Shown: piece after piece, positions 15,382 through 24,644 of the stretch | Layout of the letters: the number at the start of each line of letters is the position of its first letter | How positions within the stretch are numbered: position 1 is the stretch's first letter | Assembly (NCBI GenBank): GCA_028278225.1 | Contig: JANQEU010000014.1 | Span: 142,397 to 206,396, forward strand | Reading direction: 5' to 3' | Length of the DNA: 64,000 bases | From: Cyclobacteriaceae bacterium | GTDB taxonomy: Bacteria; Bacteroidota; Bacteroidia; Cytophagales; Cyclobacteriaceae | Position numbers and translations under genes: made by a program | Notes under the pieces: generated by a model | The model's database searches: none | What the model saw: the letters and a program-made list of their open reading frames with translations, nothing else | What the model was told of the DNA's origin: nothing

Positions 15382-17757
15382 TCAATCTTCTTTCAAGTAT
15401 TGGACGGGATTACTTCGCGATGCTTTCAACGTGGTGATGAAGACAGTTGTAATTATGATGATTATCAGCAAGAGCGTACTTGAAATATACAACACCGGTC
15501 CGTTTGGAATATGATAAGCAAAATTTTCAAGAAATTTTTCTACAGCCCAAAAGCCTATCGGAACCGCCACCGGGAGAGATATTGTAAAGACAAAGACAAC
15601 CCTTTGAATAAACAACCTCATGACCTCTCCAACATTTGCCCCAAGAACTTTTCGAATGCTGATCTCTTTCAACCGCTGTTCAATCGAAAATGCGGTTAGG
15701 CCGAACAATCCGATCAATGAGAGCAGCAGGCTCAAACCGGCAAAAATCGAAATAATGGTGCCAAACCGTGCATCCTTCTCGTAAAATTCCGATAGCTTTT
15801 GATCCAGGTAGAAATAATCAGCAGGCACCTCATTTTCAAACTGCACCCAGAGTGATTCAATCTTAGGCTGTAATGCGCTCAGGTTTTGCTTTTGATATCG
15901 CACTGCAAGACTCCAATAGTTACGTTTCGTCAGATAAAAAGCAGTCGGTGTAATATCATTATGCAGGCTTTTAAAATTAAAATCTCCGACAACACCTATT
16001 ACAGTCATTGCCCTGCTGTTTTCCCCAAACAACTTCAACCTTTTGCCAATGGGATCATCAAAATTAAGTTGTTTCGCCAGGGTTTTATTGATGAGAAGCG
16101 CTGATGAATCACTCGTCAGGTTGGGGTCAAAATCTCTTCCTTCAATAACCCGCATCTGATAGGTGTTGATAAAATCCGTATCAATCCCAAAATAGGTGCA
16201 CATGACGCCATTATTTTTGACGTCTGTGATGCCTTCCGGAGCAACGTAAAAGGAGTTATTAGTATAGCCACTTCCCAATGCATCCGTAGCAATACTTGCT
16301 GTTTCGACTTCCGGGATCTTTTTTATCTCGTTTAAAAAGACACGATAGTTGTCGGTAATTTTAATTGATCCCCCGACATTGAGAACCATTACTTCTTTCT
16401 TGTTGAAACCCAGTTCACTATCCCGGATAAATCTGGACTGGTTGTAAACCACTATTGTGATCAATAGCAGCCCGAAGGTTATCGCAAACTGAACCGCCAT
16501 CAGGCCATTTCTCATCCTTTGTTTTCCCTTGATCCCACTTATTTGATTCCTGAGGCTGGTGGTCATTTCGAATCGGGATGCCAGGAGGGCCGGATATATT
16601 CCTGAAAGGAAGCCCATGATCAGGGCAATTGTTACAAATATCGATGAGCCGGACAAGGGTGACAGGGAAATATCACCGAATAGATCCGTCAATCTTTTCA
16701 TAGACAGGTCTGCTATGGTGATAGCCATGACAAATGCTATGAACACCAGGAGTAAGCTTTCCAGCAGCAACTGGAACGCTAATGATGACCGATTGGCGCC
16801 CATAACCTTTCTCACACCTATCTCCCTGATCCTTTTCAAAACCAGTGAGGTATTGATATTTATGTTATTTACGACGGCAATTATGAGGATCAATGCCACG
16901 ATAATCTGCAGGATCAATATAGTTTCGGAATCCCCCGTCCTGAATCCTGAAAGGAACTGGACATCTTTCAGGGTGAAGTATGCCTTATCCAATGCGTGCA
17001 ATTTCAAATGCAGATTATCCTCAGGAAATTCATTCGTATACCGATCTGATATGATTGTTGCCAGTTCACCATTGATATTCGGAACATCCGACCGGATGTA
17101 CAGATGCATGGAATAGGCATACCAGTCACCGAATGAATTACCTTCCTTCGTTTTCGAGTCCCAGGAAATAAGACAGTCGTATCTCAGGTGAGTATTTTTC
17201 ACCTCCCCGACCACTCCGGTTACCTGTAGTGACATCTCCACCTCCCCGATCATCTTCAGCTGCCTCCCAACGGGATTCTGAGCTCCGAAAAGAAGCTCTG
17301 AAGCCGTCCTGGATAAAACAATGCTGTTAGGCTTCTCCAGTGCTTTTTTGGGATCACCGTATAACATCGGATAATTGAAGAAGTCAAAGAACTTTTCGCC
17401 TGCTAATGTGATGGACCTTTCAAAGGTGAGGTTCCCGTTTTGAAGAAGCAGGTTCCCCACGTTTCTCACACGTGTGATTTCAGATATTTCCGAGTTCTTT
17501 CCGGCCAGCCAGTCTTCCAGGTTCTTGGTGCCTAATCCCACCTCCCTGGAGGAGGTGGCAGAAGTCTGAACCAGGGTCACAAAATATTTTTTGTCGGCAT
17601 CCTCCAACCTATCATCCATTGACGTTTCATGCCTGATAACCGTCAGTATCACAAATGAACTTGCCAAAGCGAGTGACAATCCCGCAAGGTTCAGTATTGA
17701 AAAGACCCTGTATTTCCTGAAGTTTCTAAATCCCGAAAGAAAAAAATTTCTAAGCAT
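15382..17757 (-). CDS. Orphan MacB-type ABC transporter permease
   Basis: A 791-residue protein with two MacB/FtsX modules, as in the gene at 5508. The opening LRNFFLSGFRNFRKYRVFSI is typical, and the coupling motifs are IREIGVRKVMGA and LKEISIRKVLGA. The two permeases are the same family but clearly diverged. No ATPase gene is next to it. It lies 178 bases upstream, on the minus strand, of the VWA gene, with no visible terminator between, so co-transcription is possible. Confidence 0.88.
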   Translation of the reverse strand: MLRNFFLSGFRNFRKYRVFSILNLAGLSLALASSFVILTVIRHETSMDDRLEDADKKYFVTLVQTSATSSREVGLGTKNLEDWLAGKNSEISEITRVRNVGNLLLQNGNLTFERSITLAGEKFFDFFNYPMLYGDPKKALEKPNSIVLSRTASELLFGAQNPVGRQLKMIGEVEMSLQVTGVVGEVKNTHLRYDCLISWDSKTKEGNSFGDWYAYSMHLYIRSDVPNINGELATIISDRYTNEFPEDNLHLKLHALDKAYFTLKDVQFLSGFRTGDSETILILQIIVALILIIAVVNNININTSLVLKRIREIGVRKVMGANRSSLAFQLLLESLLLVFIAFVMAITIADLSMKRLTDLFGDISLSPLSGSSIFVTIALIMGFLSGIYPALLASRFEMTTSLRNQISGIKGKQRMRNGLMAVQFAITFGLLLITIVVYNQSRFIRDSELGFNKKEVMVLNVGGSIKITDNYRVFLNEIKKIPEVETASIATDALGSGYTNNSFYVAPEGITDVKNNGVMCTYFGIDTDFINTYQMRVIEGRDFDPNLTSDSSALLINKTLAKQLNFDDPIGKRLKLFGENSRAMTVIGVVGDFNFKSLHNDITPTAFYLTKRNYWSLAVRYQKQNLSALQPKIESLWVQFENEVPADYFYLDQKLSEFYEKDARFGTIISIFAGLSLLLSLIGLFGLTAFSIEQRLKEISIRKVLGANVGEVMRLFIQRVVFVFTISLPVAVPIGFWAVEKFLENFAYHIPNGPVLYISSTLLLIIIIITTVFITTLKASRSNPVQYLKED

Positions 17758-17845
17758 GATTCGGAAAATACAAGTTTCATGCCACCACTTTTTTGGCCTT
17801 TAAGCAGGCTGGAAGCGGGAGATCCATCTATTTCCTGTCCCATTT

Positions 17846-17862
17846 TGAAACATAATGTTTCA
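17846..17862. promoter_or_regulatory. Operator-like palindrome in a divergent intergenic region
   Basis: TGAAACAT-A-ATGTTTCA is a perfect 8-base inverted repeat with a one-base centre. It lies in the 226-base gap between the minus-strand permease and the plus-strand glycosyltransferase operon. The bound regulator is unknown. Confidence 0.4.
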
Positions 17863-17943
17863 TAAAGCAACATCTTCCGGAAAAGATCGGTGAGCAATGC
17901 CCGGAGGTGAAAGTTTAAAACGGGGAACTGTCTTTGCGCGACA

Positions 17944-17973
17944 TTTGGTATGGGTGGAATAGATGTACATTTG
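17944..17973 (+). promoter_or_regulatory. Possible promoter of the glycosyltransferase operon
   Basis: TTTG at 17944 and TACATTTG at 17966-17973 fit the Bacteroidota pattern with an 18-base spacer. The leader to ATG 17984 would be only a few bases, so the start may be nearly leaderless or the match may be chance. Confidence 0.35.
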
Positions 17974-17983
17974 CGGCTTGAAA

Positions 17984-18685
17984 ATGCAGCCTGCTTCTAA
18001 ACCGGATATTCGCGTGATCATCCCGGCATTTAATGAACAGAATGCCGTTGGTCTGGTCATTGAAGAGATCCCAAAAGATCTGGTCTCGGAGATCATTGTC
18101 ATTGACAATGGGTCTTCCGACAACACATTTGAAACAGCGGCAAAGGCCGGCGCAACAGCATTGAGAGAACCGGTCAAGGGATATGGCAGGGCTTGCCTGA
18201 AAGGGATGGAATATATTCATGAAAGCGGAACTTTTCCGGATGTTGTGGTATTTATTGATGGAGATCACAGTGATTTTCCGAAGGAAATGCCCAAATTAGT
18301 CACGCCGATTTTGAATGGTAAGGCTGATCTTGTAATTGGCTCAAGAGCATTGGGAAAAAAGGAAAGGGGATCTATGACCCCTCAGCAGGTATTCGGTAAT
18401 TGGCTGGCAACTAGGTTAATGAAAATATTTTACGGAACGTCATATACGGATCTGGGGCCATTCCGGGCTATCCGATATGAAAGTCTTTCAAAAATCAACA
18501 TGGAAGACACGAACTACGGGTGGACCATCGAAATGCAAATAAAGGCCGCAAAGCATAAACTGAAGTTCCTGGATGTCCCGGTAAACTATCGCAGACGAAT
18601 TGGAGTGTCGAAAGTATCAGGAACTGTCAAAGGCACCATCCTGGCCGGTTTTAAAATCATTTATACAATTTTCAAGTATCTCTGA
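17984..18685 (+). CDS. GT2 glycosyltransferase, dolichol-phosphate-mannose-synthase type
   Basis: A 233-residue protein with a GT-A fold: IRVIIPAFNEQNAVG, IIVIDNGSSDNTFE and the metal-site FIDGDHSDFP. It has no membrane helices, like soluble DPM1-type enzymes that load mannose or another sugar onto a polyprenyl phosphate. The following GT-C-type enzyme could use such a lipid-linked sugar. I chose ATG 17984 because the upstream ATG at 17963 sits within the possible promoter. It is the first gene of a five-gene cluster with short gaps or overlaps. Confidence 0.85.
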   Translation: MQPASKPDIRVIIPAFNEQNAVGLVIEEIPKDLVSEIIVIDNGSSDNTFETAAKAGATALREPVKGYGRACLKGMEYIHESGTFPDVVVFIDGDHSDFPKEMPKLVTPILNGKADLVIGSRALGKKERGSMTPQQVFGNWLATRLMKIFYGTSYTDLGPFRAIRYESLSKINMEDTNYGWTIEMQIKAAKHKLKFLDVPVNYRRRIGVSKVSGTVKGTILAGFKIIYTIFKYL

Positions 18686-18688
18686 AAT

Positions 18689-20149
18689 ATGGAGTGGCTG
18701 GTAATAATTGGATACGTCCTCGCCCTGACAATAATTTGTCTCTTTAGTCTTGGACAGCTCAACCTGACCATTCATTTTCTCAGAAACAAAAAGAACCAGG
18801 AGTCTTCTCCCATAAAGCTTGACCGGTACCCTGCGGTAACCGTGCAACTGCCGGTTTATAATGAAAAGTATGTAGTGGAACGCCTCATTGAAGCTGTAGC
18901 AAGGTTTGATTATCCAAAAGACAAGCTGGAGATCCAGGTGCTGGATGACTCGGACGATGAAACGAGATCAATTATAGAGGAAAAAGTGGCGAAAGTTGCC
19001 TCGCAGGGAGTGGACATACGCCACATAAGGAGGCCGGACAGAGCGGGCTTTAAAGCGGGGGCATTGCAATATGGCCTGGAACGTGCCAGGGGTGATTTCC
19101 TGGCGATTTTTGATGCGGATTTTATACCTGAGCCTGATTTTCTTGAGAAAACCCTGCCACATTTCTCGCACCCGGGAGTGGGCATGATCCAAACCCGCTG
19201 GAGTCATGTAAATGAGGATTACAGTCTTTTGACAAAGATGCAGGCTTTTGGACTTGACGCTCATTTCACCATTGAGCAGCAGGGACGAATGGCCGCCGGA
19301 AGCTTCATCAGTTTCAATGGCACGGGAGGCATATGGAAAAAATCCTGTATTACCGATGCGGGGGGATGGCACTTTGATACACTCACGGAAGACCTGGACC
19401 TGAGCTATCGTGCCCAGTTAAAAGGATGGAAATTTCGGTACCTCGATGAGGTAGAGTCACCCGCGGAACTACCCGTTGTAGTGCCTGCCATAAAGAGTCA
19501 ACAGTACCGGTGGAATAAGGGAGCGGCAGAAACGGCAAGAAAAAACTTGAAAAGTGTTCTTCACTCACCGATGAAACCCATACACAAGATCCGGGCGATA
19601 ATGCACCTTTTCAGCAGTTCGGTTTTCTTTTTCTTATTGATCGCTTCGATCCTGTCCATACCAATGCTTTATATCAAAGAGGGTAACCCCGGATTGAGCC
19701 TGCTCTTTGACCTTGGGAGTGTATTTATCATTGGGTTTATTGCAATCGGCATTTTTTACTGGTCTTCCTCAAAAGCCAGGCATCCCAGGCAGACAGGCCG
19801 TTATTACGCGAAAACATTCCCACTTTTTATGGCTTTTTCCATGGGACTGGCATTGCACAACTCTATTGCGATCGTTGAAGGCATACTTGGTATAAAAACG
19901 CCGTTTATCAGAACTCCGAAATTCAATATTATTTCCAAAGAAGACACCTGGCAAAGAAACAGCTACCTGTCTTCAGTCTTAACTCCCTCCACTATAGTAG
20001 AAGGCCTTCTCGCCGTTTATTTCATTTTTGGAATTGTTTCCGGAGTTTATCTGGCTGATTTCGGACTAATCCTTTTTCATTTGATGCTGGCAATTGGTTT
20101 TGGGTATATTTTCACTATCTCCATCAAACAGTTGCGATATGCATCGTAA
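18689..20149 (+). CDS. Membrane GT2 glycosyltransferase, cellulose-synthase-like
   Basis: A 486-residue processive-type glycosyltransferase. One N-terminal helix is followed by a cytoplasmic GT-A domain with DDSDDETRS, DADFIPEPDFL, TEDLDLSYR and QQYRWNKG, the D,D,D,QxxRW signature, and four or five C-terminal helices. Relatives make beta-linked glucans or glycolipids. The gene starts 3 bases after the preceding one and overlaps the next by 11 bases. No BcsB/BcsC-like export partner is present, so the product is more likely a glycolipid or short glycan than exported cellulose. Confidence 0.85.
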   Translation: MEWLVIIGYVLALTIICLFSLGQLNLTIHFLRNKKNQESSPIKLDRYPAVTVQLPVYNEKYVVERLIEAVARFDYPKDKLEIQVLDDSDDETRSIIEEKVAKVASQGVDIRHIRRPDRAGFKAGALQYGLERARGDFLAIFDADFIPEPDFLEKTLPHFSHPGVGMIQTRWSHVNEDYSLLTKMQAFGLDAHFTIEQQGRMAAGSFISFNGTGGIWKKSCITDAGGWHFDTLTEDLDLSYRAQLKGWKFRYLDEVESPAELPVVVPAIKSQQYRWNKGAAETARKNLKSVLHSPMKPIHKIRAIMHLFSSSVFFFLLIASILSIPMLYIKEGNPGLSLLFDLGSVFIIGFIAIGIFYWSSSKARHPRQTGRYYAKTFPLFMAFSMGLALHNSIAIVEGILGIKTPFIRTPKFNIISKEDTWQRNSYLSSVLTPSTIVEGLLAVYFIFGIVSGVYLADFGLILFHLMLAIGFGYIFTISIKQLRYAS

Positions 20150-21443
20150 CAAAACAGCTGCCTACACACTATATTTCATTTTCATCACCTCAATTTCAGT
20201 CATCGGGAATGAGATTTCCAGGCACGAAAGCCTCAATCTGCTTTTGAGTTATTTTGCTCTCTTTTTTTCTTATTTCTGGTTGTCAAGATTTGAATCAGAC
20301 CGATCCCGGTCCCTTCTTGCACTGGGGATCCTGGCCAGACTTACCATGTTTTTTTCCCTGCCCGGATTGTCGGATGATTTCTACCGATTTCTTTGGGATG
20401 GATTTCTCATAGATGCCGGGATCAATCCTTACGCTTTCCTACCAGGGGAAGCATTGGGCTTAAATGTCCCGGGGATTACAACTGAACTTTACAATAGCCT
20501 CAATTCTCCTAAATATTACACGGTTTACCCTCCTATGAATCAGCTCATCTTCTGGCTGAGTGTCAATATCTCATCCAACATGCTGATGTCAGTGAACTTT
20601 ATGAGATTCCTGATGATCATCGCTGATGTTGGAGCGGTCTTTTATCTGCGAAAATTGCTCGGCCCTAAAAACCGGAATCTCACTTACTGGTATTTTTTAA
20701 ATCCGCTGGTAATCCTGGAGTTCACGGGAAATCTTCATTTCGAGGGGATAATGATATTTTTCCTTCTTGGCGGACTTTACTACCTGGGCAAAAACAAGAC
20801 CTTTTCCGGGGGTGTCTGGATTGGATTGTCGATAGCTGCCAAACTAATACCTCTGATTTTTCTTCCGTTTCTGTTCTGGGCCAATAGATGGAAAAAGGGA
20901 GTTATTGCGTCGATTGCAGTTTTAGTAGTTGTTACTGTTTTTTTCAGTCCGCTTATGTCGGAAGTATACCGTTCAGGCTTCGGTAGCAGCATCAGATTAT
21001 ATTTCCAGTCATTTGAATTCAACGGCAGCTTTTATCTCATATTCCGGGAGATCGGATATTGGGTAAAAGGCTACAACATCATCCAGTCATTAGGCCCGGC
21101 TATGGCAAAGGTTTCAGCTGCTCTCATAATTCTCCTTGCAATCTGGGGGCATTTCAGAAATTGGGAGGTGACCCGGGTATTGTTATTCTCACTGACAGTT
21201 TATCTTGCACTGTCGACCACGGTTCATCCATGGTATATTCTCACCTTGGTGCCACTGGGCATTATTTCAGGTTATTATTTCCCTATAGTATGGAGTTTTA
21301 CCATTTTCTTTACATATGTTGGCTACAAGGAAACCGGATATGAAATTTCGGTGTTTTGGATAGTCATTGAATATTTGATTACATACTCGGCGATGACATA
21401 TGAGATCCTTGAAAAAAGAAATACATCTCTTGTTGGGATTTAG
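20139..21443 (+). CDS. Polytopic GT-C-type glycosyl/mannosyltransferase
   Basis: A 434-residue protein from ATG 20139, with about ten hydrophobic helices. The first-loop motif LPGLSDDFYRFLWDGFLI has the Asp pair expected at a GT-C catalytic loop and is typical of MptB/GT87-like enzymes that use polyprenyl-phosphate sugars. A start at TTG 20094 would deepen the overlap with the preceding gene and is unlikely. It probably takes the sugar made by the DPM1-type enzyme and acts on the periplasmic face. Confidence 0.75.
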   Translation: MHRNKTAAYTLYFIFITSISVIGNEISRHESLNLLLSYFALFFSYFWLSRFESDRSRSLLALGILARLTMFFSLPGLSDDFYRFLWDGFLIDAGINPYAFLPGEALGLNVPGITTELYNSLNSPKYYTVYPPMNQLIFWLSVNISSNMLMSVNFMRFLMIIADVGAVFYLRKLLGPKNRNLTYWYFLNPLVILEFTGNLHFEGIMIFFLLGGLYYLGKNKTFSGGVWIGLSIAAKLIPLIFLPFLFWANRWKKGVIASIAVLVVVTVFFSPLMSEVYRSGFGSSIRLYFQSFEFNGSFYLIFREIGYWVKGYNIIQSLGPAMAKVSAALIILLAIWGHFRNWEVTRVLLFSLTVYLALSTTVHPWYILTLVPLGIISGYYFPIVWSFTIFFTYVGYKETGYEISVFWIVIEYLITYSAMTYEILEKRNTSLVGI

Positions 21444-21918
21444 CCTGTTGATGATTTCAGGAAACACCATGGCGCAGTCTCCCTTTGATGAAAAAATTCA
21501 AAGTCTGTACAGGAATACCGTTCCGGTGATACATTCCGATGAAGTGCTGAAGCGAAAACAGGAAAATGAAAATCTGATCATCCTGGATACCCGTTCCATC
21601 AGGGAATTTGCCGTTAGTCACATTCAGGGGGCACAATTCATCGATTATGATTCTTTCTCACCTGAGGACGTCGCAGCGCTTCCCAAAGACTCTGAAATCA
21701 TAGTCTATTGTTCTATTGGCTATCGAAGTGAAAGGATCGGAGAAAAACTAATAGGTCAGGGCTATGAGGACGTTAAAAATCTTTACGGTGGTATTTTTGC
21801 CTGGAAAAATACAGATCACGATGTGATCAATGAATCGGGATCGGTCACCGACAGTGTACATACTTACAACAGGAAATGGTCCCAGTGGCTGATGAAAGGA
21901 ATAAAAGTTTATGAGTAA
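21400..21918 (+). CDS. Secreted single-domain rhodanese-like protein
   Basis: A 172-residue protein with a signal peptide (cleavage after about 25 residues, MAQS). The rhodanese fold includes ILDTRSIREFAVSHIQGAQF and an active-site loop CSIGYRSERIGEKL with its catalytic Cys intact. It should act in the periplasm, in sulfur or persulfide transfer. It overlaps the preceding gene by 44 bases and the following one by 8, so it is a tightly coupled member of the glycosyltransferase operon. Confidence 0.88.
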   Translation: MRSLKKEIHLLLGFSLLMISGNTMAQSPFDEKIQSLYRNTVPVIHSDEVLKRKQENENLIILDTRSIREFAVSHIQGAQFIDYDSFSPEDVAALPKDSEIIVYCSIGYRSERIGEKLIGQGYEDVKNLYGGIFAWKNTDHDVINESGSVTDSVHTYNRKWSQWLMKGIKVYE

Positions 21919-22540
21919 GGATCTTTTGGTGGTCTTTGTGAAAAACCTGATCCCGGGAAATGTCAAAACACGTCTGGCAGAGGGAATAGGGATGGATCTG
22001 GCAATGGAGGTATACAAGGAGCTTGTGTCCTATACCGCGGAAGTAAGCGACAAGGTCAAAACAGAAAAAGCCATCTACTATTCCGAGTATGTGGAGCGAT
22101 GGGATTTCTTCAATGATGAAAAGTACCAGAAACATTTACAACAAGGAAATGATCTGGGCCAGAAAATGCTGAATGCTTTCTATGATGCTTTTGAGAATGA
22201 CTATGACAAAATGGTGCTTGTGGGCAGTGATATCCCTGACATCTCTAAAAAAATCATAGAGGAGGCTTTCAAAAAACTGGATGATCATGATGTAGTGGTA
22301 GGGCCCGCTGAGGATGGCGGTTACTACCTGATCGGGATGAAAAATGCATATGCCCGTCTATTTGAAGACAAGACTTATGGTCACGACCAGGTCTGCTCCG
22401 AACTGCTGGAATCAATCGAAGAAAGCGGCCTCAAATACGGTACAGTAGCCACGTTGCTGGATGTGGACACTGAAGAGGACATGAAAAAAGCCGGTATTGA
22501 GATCGTATACGAAGACGAAGATGATGATGAATTCCTCTAG
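21911..22540 (+). CDS. TIGR04282/DUF2064-family glycosyltransferase
   Basis: A 209-residue soluble protein matching the rSAM/selenodomain-associated transferase type: LLVVFVKNLIPGNVKTRLA, GNDLGQKM, LVGSDIPDIS, VGPAEDGGYYLIGM and the C-terminal LLDVDTEEDM. The family is sometimes annotated as arsenosugar biosynthesis glycosyltransferase, but no radical SAM ArsS partner is in view. An acidic tail (EDEDDDEFL) ends the protein. It closes the operon and is followed by the EF-hand gene after 72 bases. Confidence 0.85.
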   Translation: MSKDLLVVFVKNLIPGNVKTRLAEGIGMDLAMEVYKELVSYTAEVSDKVKTEKAIYYSEYVERWDFFNDEKYQKHLQQGNDLGQKMLNAFYDAFENDYDKMVLVGSDIPDISKKIIEEAFKKLDDHDVVVGPAEDGGYYLIGMKNAYARLFEDKTYGHDQVCSELLESIEESGLKYGTVATLLDVDTEEDMKKAGIEIVYEDEDDDEFL

Positions 22541-22612
22541 ATAGATCGGTTTGTACCGGTTTAACCCTAATTTCACCTGTTCATCATCCTTTTTTTTGTG
22601 TCTCTCTCCATT

Positions 22613-23206
22613 ATGGCCAATTTTCCACTTTGGAAAAACAGGGACCCAACCATGCTATCACTGGTTCAGACAAAAAAACTCACACATCTTTTTAATATCC
22701 TGGACATGGATAAAAATGGAGTCCTTCAGGAAAAGGATTTCTTAAATGTCGGGAAGAATATCTGTGTTGCCCTCGACTGGCAACCAAATGGGCTGGATTA
22801 TCAGGATGTGATGGAAAAATGCAGGCACATCTATAAGATGATATTCACTCATGTGCCACACAAGGAACATGATGCGATCACGCTTGACCTCTGGTTGCAC
22901 TACTTCGATTTTGGTTTGAGTATCGACGAAGACATGGTCATCAATGACATAGTCAGCCTTTTCTTGAACAAGGTATTTGAGATATTCGATCAGAATCATG
23001 ACGGATGCATCACGGAAGATGAGTATGTCAATATGTTCAAGATTTACGGTCTTGACATTACTTATTCCGAAAAAGGATTTGAATCACTGGATACGGATGG
23101 TAATGACAAGATCACCAAGGCCGAGCTTAAAGATGGACTCATAGAATTTTTCACTTCTTCCAACGTGGAAGCAAAAGGCAACTGGGCATTCGGGAGCTGG
23201 CACTAA
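22613..23206 (+). CDS. EF-hand calcium-binding protein (calerythrin-like)
   Basis: A 197-residue protein from ATG 22613, without a signal peptide. Three EF-hand loops are visible: DMDKNGVLQEKD (Asp rather than Glu at position 12), DQNHDGCITEDE and DTDGNDKITKAE. A degenerate second hand lies between the first two, giving the four-hand layout of sarcoplasmic-type or calerythrin-like proteins. It should be a cytosolic calcium buffer or sensor. It follows the glycosyltransferase operon by 72 bases and may be read through from it. In-frame GTG 22598 is an alternative start. Confidence 0.82.
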   Translation: MANFPLWKNRDPTMLSLVQTKKLTHLFNILDMDKNGVLQEKDFLNVGKNICVALDWQPNGLDYQDVMEKCRHIYKMIFTHVPHKEHDAITLDLWLHYFDFGLSIDEDMVINDIVSLFLNKVFEIFDQNHDGCITEDEYVNMFKIYGLDITYSEKGFESLDTDGNDKITKAELKDGLIEFFTSSNVEAKGNWAFGSWH

Positions 23207-23313
23207 CCGGCCAACGGACTGTTTACTGTCAATTAGCCCAATGTAAAAATATCGGAGATATTTAGGATATCTGTAAACCTGTCAGGCCCGAAAGAGATAT
23301 TCAACTACCGCAC

Positions 23314-23994
23314 TTAAGCCAGTTTCTCCATATCCCTTATCAGGATCCTTCTCCTGTCAAAATTGATAATGTTCTCATCACGGAGTTCATTCAGCACTGT
23401 TGTGACCGTCTGTCGTGATGTGCCGGTCAGGCTCGCAATATCCTTATGGGTCAGGTGATTTTTGATCATCATTTCGAAACCTACTTTTTGCCCTTTTTCC
23501 AGTGCAGTCTCTCTTAAGAAGTCTATGATCCGGGTTCGGGCATCTTTGAAAACAAGAGACTCTATCTTTCGTTCCATTTTTCTCAACCGGAAACCTATGA
23601 TCTTCATGATCTTCAGGCTCAGGGATTGATTATCCTTCATCAGGTCCTTGATATCTTCAATCGACATGGGACATATCTTGGTATTGTGATCCATGGCCTG
23701 GGCAAAATCCGTTCGCCTTTCTTCTCCTGTCAGTGCCAGTTCACCAAATATCTCCCCATGCCCTAAAATTGCCTTGACAATCTCCTTACCGCCGTCCAGG
23801 TAAGATCCGATCTTCACCCTACCATCCGATATCATATAAATATTGACAGATGGTTGATCCGGAAAATAGATGAACTCATCCTTGTCAAAATATCTAACGC
23901 TGTGCTTCTCCTCCATGCCCGGCACCTTCGTTGGACACAGGATTTCAAAAAGATCAACTTTCTCAAGATACCAGATATTGGATTTGTCATTCAT
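23314..23994 (-). CDS. Crp/Fnr-family transcriptional regulator
   Basis: A 226-residue protein with an N-terminal cNMP-binding-like barrel (EFIYFPDQPSVNIYMISDGRVKI, GHGEIFGELALTGEERRT) and a C-terminal winged helix (THKDIASLTGTSRQTVTTVL). The barrel lacks the N-terminal Cys cluster of oxygen-sensing Fnr. It is divergent from the hemJ-SCO1-cytochrome operon, an arrangement that makes local control of respiratory genes plausible. An inverted repeat lies in the shared 113-base region. Confidence 0.88.
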   Translation of the reverse strand: MNDKSNIWYLEKVDLFEILCPTKVPGMEEKHSVRYFDKDEFIYFPDQPSVNIYMISDGRVKIGSYLDGGKEIVKAILGHGEIFGELALTGEERRTDFAQAMDHNTKICPMSIEDIKDLMKDNQSLSLKIMKIIGFRLRKMERKIESLVFKDARTRIIDFLRETALEKGQKVGFEMMIKNHLTHKDIASLTGTSRQTVTTVLNELRDENIINFDRRRILIRDMEKLA

Positions 23995-24063
23995 CGCTTC
24001 AGGAAATTAATCTACTATTCAATTACTTGGTTTGGTAACAATTCAAGGTCATTTTTGCCCCAA

Positions 24064-24082
24064 CTTTTGACATTAACAAAAG
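24064..24082. promoter_or_regulatory. Inverted repeat upstream of hemJ, possible Crp/Fnr-type site
   Basis: CTTTTG (24064-24069) and CAAAAG (24077-24082) flank a 7-base centre 26 bases before the hemJ start. It could be a site for the divergently encoded regulator, but the sequence is not a consensus Crp or Fnr box. Confidence 0.3.
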
Positions 24083-24107
24083 ATGATTCCAAAAAGCTCC
24101 ATCTGAT

Positions 24108-24644
24108 ATGGATTATTTGACTTTGAAGTCACTTCACATCATTTTTATTGTTACCTGGTTTGCCGGTCTTTTTTATATGCCGAGGATCTTCATTTACCAG
24201 ACGGAGGCGCTCGAAAAAGAAGAACCTGATCGTTCTATCATCCATGCTCAGTTGAGCATTATGGCTAAAAGACTTTGGTTTATCATTACATGGCCTTCGG
24301 CAATTATCACATTTATACTCGGTATTTTATTGTTGATAGTGCAACCGTTCTGGTTAGAATCGCCATTCATGCATATCAAGCTGGTATTTGTATTTCTGCT
24401 TTATTTGTATCATTGGAGTCTGCAGAGGATTTATGATCAGTTACGAAAAATGATCGCAAAATATTCCTCCAATCAGCTCAGAATATGGAACGAAGTTGCC
24501 ACCATAATTTTGATAGCCTGTGTTTTTCTCGTTGTCAAAAAAGACCAGATAAGCTGGCTTTGGGGAACAATTGGAATACTGCTTGTGGCGGTTCTACTGA
24601 TGTTGGGGATCAAACTTTACAAGAGATTGAGAGGAAATGAATAA
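24108..24644 (+). CDS. hemJ: Protoporphyrinogen IX oxidase, HemJ type
   Basis: A 178-residue membrane protein with four to five helices. The start MDYLTLKSLHIIFIVTWFAG carries the conserved haem-site His10 of HemJ, and FYMPRIFIYQTEA and the HIKLVFVFLLYLYHW segment are also typical. HemJ carries out the penultimate oxidation in haem biosynthesis. It overlaps the SCO1 gene by 8 bases, a pairing that ties haem supply to cytochrome oxidase assembly. Confidence 0.88.
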   Translation: MDYLTLKSLHIIFIVTWFAGLFYMPRIFIYQTEALEKEEPDRSIIHAQLSIMAKRLWFIITWPSAIITFILGILLLIVQPFWLESPFMHIKLVFVFLLYLYHWSLQRIYDQLRKMIAKYSSNQLRIWNEVATIILIACVFLVVKKDQISWLWGTIGILLVAVLLMLGIKLYKRLRGNE

